This document shows positions 53,600-64,000 of a stretch of DNA of 64,000 nucleotides, piece by piece (positions within the stretch are counted from its first letter, which is position 1; every line of letters begins with the position of its first letter). A program made the position numbers and the translations under genes. The DNA comes from Coix lacryma-jobi var. lacryma-jobi (Eukaryota > Streptophyta > Magnoliopsida > Poales > Poaceae), in assembly GCA_009763385.1 (NCBI GenBank), contig CM019831.1:84479845-84543844 (forward strand). The letters are read 5' to 3'. Below the pieces are notes generated by a model. The model had not been told where the DNA came from. It saw only the letters and a program-made list of their open reading frames with translations, and did no database searches.

Positions 53600-55540
53600 G
53601 GGACATGAACTCCATATGCCCATATTGTCGCCATTACCGTGACCTAACTCAATCCTATTTCTGCAAAACACACGTTATTCATAGCAATCTTATGTTTCAT
53701 CCAATCACCGAAACCCACTAGGGGCCAAGATGCGTGCAGTCACCACTGCTCCAAGAATCACCCCAAGAGCAAGACCTAGAGCTTGCGAGTGTCCACGACC
53801 CTAGATGTAGGGTGGATGCTTCCAAGAAGCACAGCGGGACACAACACAACTCTAGAAACCCAACGCAAAAGCCAGAAACCAAAACCGACAATGGACAAAC
53901 AAACCGCGGACGAAAACGTGCTGAAGACACAGCATCGGACGCTGGCCTGTGTCCGATGGTCAGGCATCGGACGCGTCTGATGCGAAAAGACCCTGTCTGG
54001 AACCTTACTGGACAGGCATCGGACGTTGGCTACAGTGAAACCCTAGCGTCCGATGGTCGACCTCTAGACGCGTCCGATGACAACGGAGCGTCCGATGGTC
54101 AGCGTCCGATGCTCCTTCAAAAACGTTGACACATGACACGTGGCACCGGACGCGTCCGATGTGATGAACACGGCGTCTGATGCCCCCGACCCGAGCGTCT
54201 GATGCCCCCGAAACTGCATTGTTCTTCCGCGGATTCAACTCAATCTCCTCCGAATCAAAAGCTCTAAGGCTTAGACTTGGTATGAGGAGTTCCAAGGAGG
54301 TTAGTGAGCTATCTCAAAGAGATCATGACTCGAACCTAACTCCAAATCAGTGAATCGGAAGAATTGGGGGGCAAAGGAGACAAAACTTGATTCAAAACAA
54401 AAATCGATCGATCTACTAGCTTGTGAGGTTAGAGGTGAATTCCTTCAGTGGAAAGAAGTGCTTCACGATCTAGAACAACTTAGTTCAAACGGATTTGCAA
54501 AAGACGCAACAAGTTAGGAGATCGATCACCGGGAAAATCGTGGAGAAAAGCAACCTGCGAAGAACAACACCAAAACGCGAATCACAACCACGAATTTGCA
54601 ACCGTGTGGCTACCACACGCTACAACAGTGAGATTATGGTCTCACTTCCTCAAAATCTCATGAACACAGAGGTATGGTTCTCTGCAGATCTCATTTGCTA
54701 TAGCAGGCGATTGGGAGAGCAGGAAAACCCTAAGTGGAGAATAGCAAAATGACTGAGATAAGATGGGAGGTGGGTGTCTCCCTCTACTTATCCTAATTCT
54801 AGTTCCCACTCTACCCCTAACTAATTACAGAGCGAACCAGCTAAACCCTAGGGTTATTCTGGACCAACTCGAAGAAGATGCTGATCCGACGGCCACGCCC
54901 GCACAACTAGTAGTGTTGCCTCGACGCAACCTCACTGATTGCCGCCACGTGCCGCCACCGCTCTGCTCGTCCTTTTCCTGGACCTCACCCCCGGATTTGA
55001 GGCCCAAACCGGGAAACCAGCCTTCATGACCATCCCCCGGTTTTGAGGCCCAAACCGGGAAACCAGCCATCCATCGCCTGAATTTTGTGGCCCAAACTCA
55101 GAAACCCGCCAGCGCCCAGGTTTCGAGGCCCAAACCTGGAAACCGTCCTCAGCCCGAGTTTTGTGGCCCAAACTCGGCAAACCCGCAGCACCCGGGTTTT
55201 GTGGCCCAAACCTGGAAACCGTCCACCGGTGGTTTTTCTATGGCTCAACCACCAAACTGAGCCGTAGAGGGGATGCACCGCAAGTCTCCGCTCGTCGCTG
55301 TCCCAGGCTGTCAGCCACCACAGCTGATCCTCAGGCCACCAGTCCCTCAGTCCAAGCTTCACGTCTGCCCTTCACCGCTCCCTGTCCATCGACACGGCAC
55401 ATCTCTACTTGAACTTCACCTTGCCTTCGATCACTGTATCCGTGCTCGACATCTGCACAACACAAGCCAAAGAACATGTCCATCAAACCAGTTGACAATC
55501 ACTCATCACTCAAGATCCGGCATACACCCATGTATCCGCA
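53600..55540 (-). repeat. diverged S1-like 3' LTR, copy 2
   Basis: In minus orientation it begins TGCGGATACATGG at 55540 and follows the S1 LTR order: start segment, hairpin array (54985-55222), GGGTTTAGCTGGTTCG region, AAATCCGTTTGAA segment. In place of the CGGACAGTCCG cluster it carries about 12 CATCGGACGCGTCCGATG-type motifs (53936-54205). The left boundary is not resolved; the expected LTR end was not found, so the copy may be truncated or recombined near 53600-53700. A 3' LTR, because a polypurine tract and 3' region follow on the right. Confidence 0.75.
53936..54205. repeat. CATCGGACGCGTCCGATG palindrome cluster in copy 2
   Basis: About a dozen full or half palindromes of CATCGGACGC/GCGTCCGATG type, related to the motif in the S2 LTR but not to that of S1 copy 1. 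Confidence 0.85.
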
Positions 55541-55553
55541 ATCTCCCCCTTGA
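55541..55553 (-). other. polypurine tract of S1-like copy 2
   Basis: The minus strand reads TCAAGGGGGAGAT directly before the LTR start. Confidence 0.85.
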
Positions 55554-57154
55554 TGAGTGCATTGTCAACTACCAACACAAATCATGATGAAGGTAGAAGA
55601 AGAAAGAAGAAGGAGAAGTAGAGAACTCGTTCAAATGACCCAAAAGCATATCAAAGCCAGAAGAAGGTCAAGTGAAAGAGAAAAACTACTTGGTCCCCAA
55701 AGACATGGGCAACAGCTCGACGCAACCAAGCAAAGCAAAGCTAGCCCTCAAGAAGAGATAGAACAGGCTCAACATCGCTAGCAGGAAAGCTCGACACAAA
55801 TTGAAATATCAGTTGACAATCAAGCAAAAATTAGAGCTAGCCCTCAAGAAGAGGCAGAACAGGCTCAACACTGCTAGTGAGAAAGCTCGATACCAACTGA
55901 AGGAATGCCAACTGAAAAGCAAGCATATAAGCAAGGTCGCTAGTCCCTCAAGAAAGAGGCAAAGGCACAACACGACTAGTTACCAAGAATGCTCTGAACC
56001 AATTGGAAAGATGCTCCAAACCAATTGAAGATTCAACAAACACCAGCAAGCAAACTCCCCCTCCAATAGTGCACACAACTAGGATTTCTCCTCCTTATGA
56101 TTTGACAAATTTCTCCCCTTAGTTGATAATGCACTATCAGGCAAACTTCTCCCTTCCAAATGCACATGAGTCAAAAATGCCAGTTAGCAGCTTCAGGAAT
56201 ATATTCAATAGAATGAAAAAATGCTCTACAGAGTATAACTACAATGTCTCAACAATAAGCATACATGCAAGCAAAGGCTCAAACTGATCACCAAATACAA
56301 AATATGAACATATGAGCAAAGTGAGCAGTTTTAGCCAAAATGTATTCACCATCAAAATAGCCCTTAACATGTATAGACAGGAAGTCAAGCAAGTGCTAAA
56401 CATGTATATACAAGGTGAACTACCCCTAGCAAAGTTCAATCATCATGCTTCAGAATGAAACATATACTTGTGATTTCGGATTTTAATCGGAGTTGCAGCG
56501 GTGAAATTACACAAGTTTAAAATTCAGCATGTGATTGCGAGAGGTTGAAGGCTTGTCATTGCCTAACTTTTCAACCGAGCTAAGCCTATGCAAAAGCAAT
56601 CAGAAGCTTAAAAGCATCGGTTTCGGTCATACACTACATGGCTCAAGTTTAACTCAAGGTGCAATGAGAAACAGTCTCGATACCGTGATGTGTTGACAAG
56701 CAATCCCATCTCGATCTTTTCAATTCACTTAAAACTCGGTTCAATTTAATAGCAGAATATGAACAAACCAAGCAAGTGAATGACTCAAAACTAGAGACAT
56801 AGCAACCTAGCATATATGAAAAACACAAGTGAATTCAACACATTCTACACATGCTAGATGCCAATCTCAATGGTGAACAATTTCAAATTTTATGTTCATT
56901 AAGCAAGTTCACCATTCATAAAATAGCTCAACTCATAACATGTATCAGTGATAAGAAGGAGCATAAGCTACAAGAATCATTATACAGCATCAGAGCACAC
57001 TAGACAGAGCATAATCACATTCTAAAGATTATATACATGAAGCTCGAAATGCAAACATGCATGATTTAATGCAAAGACTAACTTATCAGAAATGGAAACA
57101 AAACGAAAGAAAAAGAGTCAGTCTATGAGACAGTAACCAAAATGTTTCCCTCAT
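55554..57154 (-). other. 3' untranslated region of S1-like copy 2
   Basis: Collinear with S1 38171-39000 plus 50691-51498 but without the Tat insert, so it serves as the empty-site comparison (near 56312). Contains three GCTAG-bounded units at about 55740-55780, 55838-55880 and 55938-55980. No gene. Confidence 0.8.
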
Positions 57155-57837
57155 CTAAAAGGGGAAACACACACCAAGCCCACCTCTCAACCTAGCAAAA
57201 GTTGATTGGTCCAAAGGCTTGGTAAAAATATCTGCCAACTGATGATGAGTATCGACATGGTGAAGGTCGATATCACCCTTCTCATAGTGGTCTCGCAAGA
57301 AATGAAAGCGCACATCAATGTGTTTGGTCATAGAATGCAACACGGGGTTCTTAGCAACGCTAATAGCACAAAGCAAAGGAACGCGAGAAAAGCTCAGACC
57401 AAAATCACGCAAAGTGGCCATCATCCAAAGTAATTGAGAACAACAGGTAGCCGCAGCAACATACTTAGCCTCTGTGGTAGACTGGGCGACGCTAGACTGT
57501 TTGCGAGAAGACCAAGATACAAGAGAAGAGCCAATAAACTGACAAGTCCCAGAAGTGGACTTGTGATCAAGTCGACAACCAGCAAAATCGGCATTAGAAT
57601 AACGACAAAGGGAGAGAGAGTGGAGGAAGCAGAATACCAAATCCCAAACTCTGGAGTGAAGCATAAGTACCTCATAATGCGCTTGACCGCCTGACGGTGA
57701 GAAGTGCGTGGCGACGACTGAAATCGTGCGCAAAGACACACCGCAAACTGGATGTCAGGGCGTGTCGCCGTAAGGTACAGCAGCGACCCGATCATACTCC
57801 GGTACTCCTGCTGGTCTACAGCTTCTCCATCCTTGTC
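57155..57837 (-). pseudogene. S1-like copy 2 RNase H end, truncated
   Basis: The C-terminal part of a Sirevirus pol in two frames. 57421-57795 starts MIGSLLYLTATRPDIQFAVC. After a frameshift near 57600, 57155-57739 gives NADFAGCRLDHKSTSGTC, then LLCAISVAKNP and QLADIFTKPLDQ. Compared with copy 1, four residues (DSTS) are missing between LLC and AISV, removing a catalytic aspartate. Homology stops abruptly at 57837, where CACTA-like DNA begins. Confidence 0.85.
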
Positions 57838-60027
57838 TGTTTATTGGCTCTTCTCTTGTACCATGTTGATTATGTCGTTGCTATAAGTGTTGGCTCTATG
57901 CTACACGAAGCATACATTGCTATACCATATATTGCCACAAAAAGTGGGGTTATCAATATTACAACGCTTTTTATTTGGTGCCACACTTTTCATTTGGTGC
58001 CACTAGACAATATTGCAGCGTTATTAATGAATTAGAGGCTCAATAGACGTCAAGAAACTATTTGAATAAAGCCATTAAACAAAAATATTAACTTGTTTCA
58101 TTTGTTCACATCTGGAATTAAACGATCTAGAAAATCAAACTCTGGCTACACAAACATTATTAAAACAAAGATATCCAACACATTTGTTCCTAAACCAAAA
58201 TATTTATAAGATGCGTAGGCAGCACGACAACTTCACTTGGCTTGGCCTCATTTGGATGATCCCATCACTCGTGCACTCCACTCAAACTCTGCATTTGTCC
58301 TGAAATAAAGAATATGCAATTGTCATAGGAAATCCACTCAAGGATTTACATTAAATGATCCTTGAAGGAAACCTTGCAAACAAAAGCAGGTTACTATCAC
58401 TTGAGCAATAGTCCACTAAATGAGTAAATGGATAATTAGGATGTCCAACTAGATAAGGCAATATGACAGAAGTAGAGAGAAGCAATAGAAAAATGGAGCT
58501 TACATTCAATTCTTTTTGGCAACAACAAATCAAATTGTACAATAGTAGACTGAAATGAACAGTTCATTAAAAATGGGTTTAATCCGAATTTAAAGAAGCA
58601 ATAGAAAAAATGAAGCTTACATTCAATTCTTTTTGGATTGTCTCTTTGTCACGACATCAGTCAATTGTGCCCTAGAAATATAATTTGGTGTACCATTCCC
58701 TTCTTTGTTTTGTGGTTGATTTCGGTTAATAGTGCCTCTAGTGGTGCACACAGTGCTACCCACACATGTCGAAGCTGTGCGAGATATGCTTTCTGGGTTA
58801 CCTGTAGGTTATTCTGTAATTCAATAAATTACATAAAAAATATTAGGGCTCATAAAGTGCACTATTTCATGATGGTTGTAAATAATTCTAAATCTAAAAT
58901 AACCTGATCTAATGTTGCTTCATCCTCAGGTGTTGTTTCTTCTCTTTGACTCAAGACTGTTTCATGAGCAATCGAAGATGTTTCATTAGCTATTGTTTCA
59001 TCAGCTGTTGTTTCAATTGTACCTTGGTTAACCTGCATTAAAAATTTATTAGTACTACTTAGCTCACATAGATAGAAACTTAATTGATTGATCTTCTTAT
59101 ATTCAGTTTGAGCAAGCATATTATGGTCACAGATGTCAAGAGAGTCTCTGCTTCTAGGTAGCCAATCGAGGCCTTCTAGGCATCTGTTGTTAGGAAGATG
59201 GCTCTACAATATCATGGCCTGCTAATCACCAAAGTTGCAATCTATTAAAACAAAATTATAGAGCCTAAGACATATCCAAGATTTTCACTATTAATGCATT
59301 TGTTAACTCAAAATTGGAATAAGACACTTAATTGAACATTTTATTGGCATATGGAATGCACGATGGAGTATGCCATATAATTTGTTATTTACAAAAACAA
59401 TCAGCAGCCTAGGAAATTAATTATTGTTCGTTGGTTGTCCAGACATGCTAACATACTTTAACTAGAACTTAGGTATGAAGCTAGAAGAGGAATCAACGAG
59501 TTGTAGTAGTTGTGCAAAAAGAATATGCAAGTTCAAATCTTATAATACTATTACCTGTCGTGATGCTCCTTGCATTTGTAATATTACAACAAATAAAAAT
59601 GATGGTAATAGAAATAGACTATTGCATCGCCATGGAAATTTAGTTGCAATACAGGGTTTACCTATTGCAACGGATGTGAGAAATATTACAACCCAACAAC
59701 ACTGTGGCAATAATGTCAAGTAATGGCAACACTTTTATATAAGGTTGCAAGAGCACCATATAGTTGCAACGCTAATTAGTACTAATACAACACAATTTCA
59801 TCATCGCAATATTTTGAACTCATAGCAACATATTTCATAAAAGGGTTGCTATAGGTCTCACCTCTTGCAATGGCGAAGGTACATATTGCAATGTACTATT
59901 TTTGTGGCAATACAGGCACCATGTTGCCACATTTTTGAACAAATGTTGCAAAACACACCTCTATTACAACACTATTTGTGGCGTTGCAAAGGGCGTCATG
60001 TGGCAATAGGGTCAAAATCTAGTAGTG
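57838..60027. mobile_element. CACTA-like DNA transposon remnant
   Basis: The right end reads GTCAAAATCTAGTAGTG, the inverted form of a CACTACTAG terminus, followed by TTG as a possible 3-base duplication. Subterminal sequence is full of short motifs (TTGCAA, TTGCCAC, GTTGCTATA, in both orientations) at 57860-58030 and 59560-60010, as expected for transposase-binding sites. No CACTA terminus is found at the left junction 57837/57838, and no transposase is recognised; short frames at 58638-58907 and 59475-59723 have no domain. It is a left-truncated, non-autonomous copy. Confidence 0.55.
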
Positions 60028-60077
60028 TTGACAATCACTCATTATCTCAAGATCTGGCATACACCCATATATCCGCA
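60028..60077 (-). repeat. first 50 bp of an S1-like 3' LTR, copy 3
   Basis: The minus strand reads TGCGGATATATGGGTGTATG from 60077 leftward to the CACTA end. The CACTA element therefore sits inside this LTR. Confidence 0.8.
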
Positions 60078-61402
60078 ATCTCCCCTTTGATGAGTGCATT
60101 GTCAACTACCAACACAAATCATATGAAGGTAGAGAAAAGGAAGAAGGAAGCGAACTCAACCAATCGACCAGAAGCATAGCAAAGCCAAGAGAAGTCGAAT
60201 GGAGTGAGCAAAACAACTTGGTTCCCAAAGACATGGGTAACGACTCGACGCAACCAAGCAAAGCAAAGCTAGCCGTTAAGAAGAGGTAGAACAGGCTCAA
60301 CACCGCTAGCGAGAAAGTCGGAGCAAGGAAGGCAAAGACAAGCTAGTCCCTCCAGAAAGTTGCAAAGGCTCAACACATCTAGCAAAATCGCTCCAAACCA
60401 ATTGAAAAACCACACAAGCTCTAAAAACTCATCAAACGAGCAAGCTCCCCTGAACATGAACTCCCCCTTCAATAGTGCGTACAACTAGGGACATGATTTG
60501 TCAAAATTTCACCCCCTTAGTTCAAAATGCACACAACAAGGCAAAAATACATATGAATTAGAAATGCAAGTTAGTAGCTTCAGGTATATATTCTATAGAG
60601 TGAATAGATGCGCTAAAGAGTGCTGATCCGACCACTCAACAACAAGCACAAATGCCAGCAAAGGCTCAAACTGATCACAGAATACGAAATATGAACATAT
60701 GAGCAAAGTGAGCAGTTTGAAGCCTTTCAGAAAAGGGGTTCACCACCAAAAATAGCACTAAACATGTAGAGACAGGAAGTCAAACAAGTGCTAATCATGT
60801 ATACAAGGTGAACTACCCCTAGCAAAGTTCAATCAACATGCTATATAATGAAACATAGACTTGTGTTTTCAAATTTTATCGAAGTTTCAGCGGTGATTAC
60901 ACAAGTATGAAATTTCAGCATGTGATTGTGAGAGGTTGAAAACTTGACATTGCTTAACTTTTCAACCGAGCTAAGCCTATGCCTAAGCAATCAGAAGCTT
61001 GAAGCATCGGTTTCGGTCATACACTACATGGCTCAAGTTTGACTCAATGTGCAATGAGAAACAGTCTCGATACCGTGATCTGTTGTCAAGTGATCCCATC
61101 TCGATCTTTTCAATTCACTTATACTTGGTTCAAATTTTAATAGAAAATGAACATACCAAGCAAGTGAAGGACTCAGAACTAGAGACATAGCATCCTAGCA
61201 TATATGAAAACCACATGAAACTTCAACATATTCTACACATGCTAGTTGCTAATCTCAATGGTGAACATGTTTCAAATTTTATGTTGAATTAAGCATATTC
61301 ACAGTTCTGAAAAGTAGCTCAGCTCACAACATGTATAAGTGATCAAAAAGAGCCTAAGCTACAATCATCATCATATATCATCAGAGCATACACTAATCAG
61401 AG
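60078..61402 (-). other. 3' untranslated region of S1-like copy 3
   Basis: Starts with a polypurine tract in minus orientation (TCAAAGGGGAGAT). Collinear with copy 2, with GCTAG-bounded units near 60268 and 60338, and an unoccupied Tat target site near 60702. It ends where Athila B inserted, inside a segment matching 56985-57020. No gene. Confidence 0.8.
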
Positions 61403-62907
61403 TGTTGATGCTCACTAAGTGTCATATTCTTAGCATCAACAAGGTCATATAACACAACACAAGGGCCTAAAATCAACCAAAAACCTTTTATAAACTAACG
61501 ATTTCCACTTGTCCTTGAAGTTTATTTGAATGTAGGAAATTGCAGGGTTTTTGAGCAAAATGACCAAGAGGACCCACCAGGAGGCGAGCACACTCACCTG
61601 GGCTCACTTTGGGCCAAGTTAGGGTGGCGCCCGCCACCCCTCACTGGCGGCCGCCAGGGGAGTGAGGCCCAAACTCCACCCCTGCCACGTCACTGATCTA
61701 GGGGAGGCGTGCCACACTCATTTGCAGCCATTGATCACTTAGGTCATTGCATCCAAGGGCCAAGAAGGGATGTCACATGGATCATGACCCAATTGCCCAT
61801 GTGACGGTTATTTGGACATGCAACTGACCTTGGAACCGCCTCCCTGGAGCTCCTGGATGCCGTTGAAGCAATGTCGGTGGATGCAACGGCCAGGGGGGTG
61901 GCGGCTGCCACCTAGGGCTAGCGCCCGCCACCACACTCACCCTCCTGACCTAACCCTAGGTCCATAAGTAACCCCCTAGGTCCCTTAGGCTATAAATAGG
62001 ACCCCCGAGCTCATTTGTACTCAGACCTCACCTCATTAATCCCACTCTCTTGTAAGCGAAGCTCTGGTGAAGTAACACTCTAGTTGAGAGACTTAGAGTG
62101 AGAGCGAGAGTGAAGAAGAGAAGAGCTGGAGTTGTAATAGAGGATCTTCTAAGTCTCTGGTATAATTCCAAGTCTTTCTTCATTTATCTTAGTGTTTTTC
62201 TACTTTCAGCATTTACATTAAGTTCTTTACTTATTGTTCTTGTTGAGTGCTTTCGATCATAGATAACTTAGTATTTTGTGTGTATCTAGTTTGGGTTCTT
62301 CGTTGAGTAATCAGTGCTCTAGTTTTGGATGCAATATTAGAGTAGTATATATTAGTGTAAGCGCGGTGCTTAGACTAGTTATACCTTAGTTTGTGGCTAG
62401 CCCCCCGGATAGCTGTGGTAGCAAATAGGTGGTGACAGCCCTGGGAGCCTTGAATTCCACCACGTAGTTGGGTTAGTTCTTAAATCATAAACCTCGGTGT
62501 GCACGTCTGAGGTAAATAGTCTAGATGGTGTGTACGGTTCGAAGAACTAGATAAACTCTTTATTGCTAAGTTAGTTGTGTTCGTAAGTGTGTAGGAAAAC
62601 ATTAATCAATTCATCGGCCAGACCCCGCCGATTTAGTTTAGTAGTAATTAGTCTTTCTTTCTTTTCTTTTTAGTAGTAGTAGAAATCAACCCCCATTCAT
62701 ACTTTTCGATCAACCTTGCTAGAATCATTAGTTGTTCATAGCAGTCCTAGTGTTAGTTCTGCCATAGTAGCTTCCCTGTGGAAATAAATACGATACTCGG
62801 TTACTCCCGGTTGAAGTGCTACAATTGACTTATTCTGTGCTCTTGTGAATTTTACCAATAGTCATAAGAATAGTTAGTTATACTTCTTACATTAAGAAGT
62901 ACCAACA
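61403..62907 (+). repeat. 5' LTR of Athila element B (1505 bp, or 1578 bp if it ends at 62980)
   Basis: Starts TGTTGATGCTC after CAGAG and ends either at ACCAACA (62907) or at GAGTCAACA (62980), since both are followed by a primer-site copy. TATA box TATAAATAGG at 61991-62000. Upstream palindromes GGTGGCGCCCGCCACC (61623-61638) and CTGGCGGCCGCCAG (61644-61657), with further decayed copies at 61899-61935. CAGAG is the candidate target duplication. Confidence 0.85.
61991..62000 (+). promoter_or_regulatory. TATA box of Athila B LTR
   Basis: TATAAATAGG followed by ACCCCCGAGCTC, closely similar to the Athila A promoter region. Confidence 0.75.
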
Positions 62908-62915
62908 AGCCTTTC

Positions 62916-63006
62916 TGGCGCCGTTGCCGGGAATAGATTCCATAGTCTACTCCTAGTGACGACGTTAGCAAGAGTCAACAAGCATTTCTGGCGCCGTTGC
63001 CGGGGA
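62916..63006 (+). other. duplicated primer-binding site of Athila B
   Basis: Two tRNA-Asp-type sites, 62916-62933 (TGGCGCCGTTGCCGGGAA) and 62989-63006 (TGGCGCCGTTGCCGGGGA), 73 bases apart. Each is preceded by CAACAAGC(C/A)TTTC. The second is the exact canonical form; the first differs in its last bases. Confidence 0.85.
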
Positions 63007-63108
63007 AGCAATTGGCTATAATTAATTCTTTGTGATTTCTATTGAATTAACACCCGTAGTTCTAGTAGGTATATATATTGTTCGTTGTTTGTGATCGTTC
63101 AAGTAGTC

Positions 63109-64000
63109 ATGGCCGGATTCAATCTTCCGAGCGACTATCAAGAAGATCCTGAGGCCATTCTTAGGAGTGCGAGAGCTAATCTCACTCCTCCAAGGAAAAA
63201 CCTGGAGTTTCACGAGAAGAGTTCGTCAAGACAAGAATCCCAGTCAAAGGAGACTGACGAACCATGCTGCTCCAACGATCGATCAACACCAACGCCGACA
63301 TCGTCATCAACATCGACGTCGACCAAAACACTCTGTGAGTATTCCATGCCTACTCTTGCTCACATTCCAGTGTTACCTTCTACTAGTAATGTAGATTTTG
63401 AGCTTAAACCTCACCTAATACGTATGGCTGAAGCTATTGCATTTAATGGCAAACCTTCCGAGGATGCCAATGCTCACCTCCGGAATTTTTTGGAGATATA
63501 TAGTACAATTTCTGTGCAGGGTGTTTCGTAGGATGCCATTAGACTTCATCTTTTTCCATTTTCATTAGTGGAAAAAGCGAAGCAGTGGTTCCTCTTCAAC
63601 TCTGGACACCTGCTGACGTGGGTGTGATGCGCGGATCAATTCCTCAACAAGTTCTGCCCGATAAGTCGAACTATTCTTTTCCATAGCAAGATTTCCAACT
63701 TTGGACAGGGAGATGAAGAAACAATCACTGAAGCTTGGGAGAGACTACAAGAGTATGTTGAATAGTGTCCTCACCAAGGTATGCAAGACTGGTACTTGAT
63801 CCAGAGCTTCTACCATGGACTCCAGCAAGAATCTCGACAACACATTGATGCTGCCGCCGGAGGTGCATACCTCTCTCTCACTGTAGAGAAGGCAACTAAA
63901 CTGATCGAGACAATGGTGGCGAATCAAGGATAGACAGAAAAACGTGCTAGAGGTATGTCTGAAATTAAGCAAGTTGATTCTGTTACCCTACAAACTTTGG
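63109..64000 (+). pseudogene. Athila B gag, stop-interrupted, runs off the window
   Basis: Starts MAGFNLPSDYQEDPEAILRS at ATG 63109, chosen over the upstream in-frame ATG because it follows the primer site region and begins the conserved text. It shows Athila gag motifs: FELKPHLIRMAEAIAFNG, SEDANAHLRNFLEI, HLFPFSLVEKAKQWF, EAWERLQEYV, WYLIQSFYHGL and IDAAAGGA. One frame with stops at 63529, 63625, 63763 and 63931. It is longer at the N-terminus than Athila A gag. The remaining gag and all of pol lie beyond the window. Confidence 0.88.

Noticed and set aside
59475..59723. Small frame with cysteines as a CACTA transposase fragment
   Set aside because: No transposase motif is visible, and the segment consists of subterminal TTGCAA-type motifs.

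Overview
This window is nuclear DNA of a flowering plant, almost certainly a grass. I infer this from the mix of element families and their terminal repeats (Athila, Tat and Tekay Ty3/gypsy clades, Sirevirus-type Ty1/copia, a CACTA remnant), from the plant-type tRNA primer sites, and from the nested architecture. A large-genome panicoid relative of maize or sorghum fits, but the species is inference. I recognise no ordinary host gene, rRNA or tRNA. The window is a pile of transposable elements inserted into one another.

Layout. 1-6951: Athila element A on the minus strand (3' internal part at the left edge, gag-pol 1207-5577, primer site, LTR 5655-6951). 6952-12164: 3' part of an Athila/Tat-like element C on the plus strand (two protease remnants, AT-rich 3' region, LTR 10816-12164), inserted in the RNase H-integrase junction of a Tekay-type chromovirus. 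12165-21394: that chromovirus on the minus strand (reverse transcriptase, protease, gag, an extra pre-gag gene, a 4.26 kb LTR). 21395-21467: the end of a Sirevirus LTR. 21468-23102: unresolved repeat DNA. 23103-30131: Sirevirus S2 on the minus strand. 30208-53594: Sirevirus S1 on the plus strand with both LTRs and a GCCAG target duplication. S1 is split by a complete 11,685 bp Tat element at 39001-50685 (740 bp LTRs differing at 6 sites by eye, TCATA target duplication). 53600-57837: a second, diverged S1-like 3' half on the minus strand. 57838-60027: a CACTA-like remnant lacking its left end. 60028-61402: a third S1-like fragment. 61403-64000: 5' part of Athila element B on the plus strand, running off the window.

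Most polyproteins are broken by frameshifts or stops. Two genes stand out because they are not gag or pol. The first is the pre-gag gene of the chromovirus (15323-16345, minus). It is an intact 340-residue frame whose first residues reproduce the histone H3 tail (TARKSTGGK exact, 12 of 17 positions overall), followed by a globular part, a coiled coil and an acidic tail. The second lies between pol and the 3' LTR of the Tat element on the strand opposite to gag-pol (40116-43601). It has its own TATA box, two in-phase GT-AG introns and one frameshift, encodes a protein of the putative gypsy-type transposon family, and begins MARLKQT, weakly echoing the K4 side of the H3 tail. Together they suggest that plant retrotransposons may carry accessory chromatin-facing proteins; this is a hypothesis.

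The LTRs have structure of their own: palindrome clusters whose motif is not tied to element family, a hairpin array with covarying stems in S1, and shared GC-rich palindromes upstream of the TATA box in the Athila LTRs.
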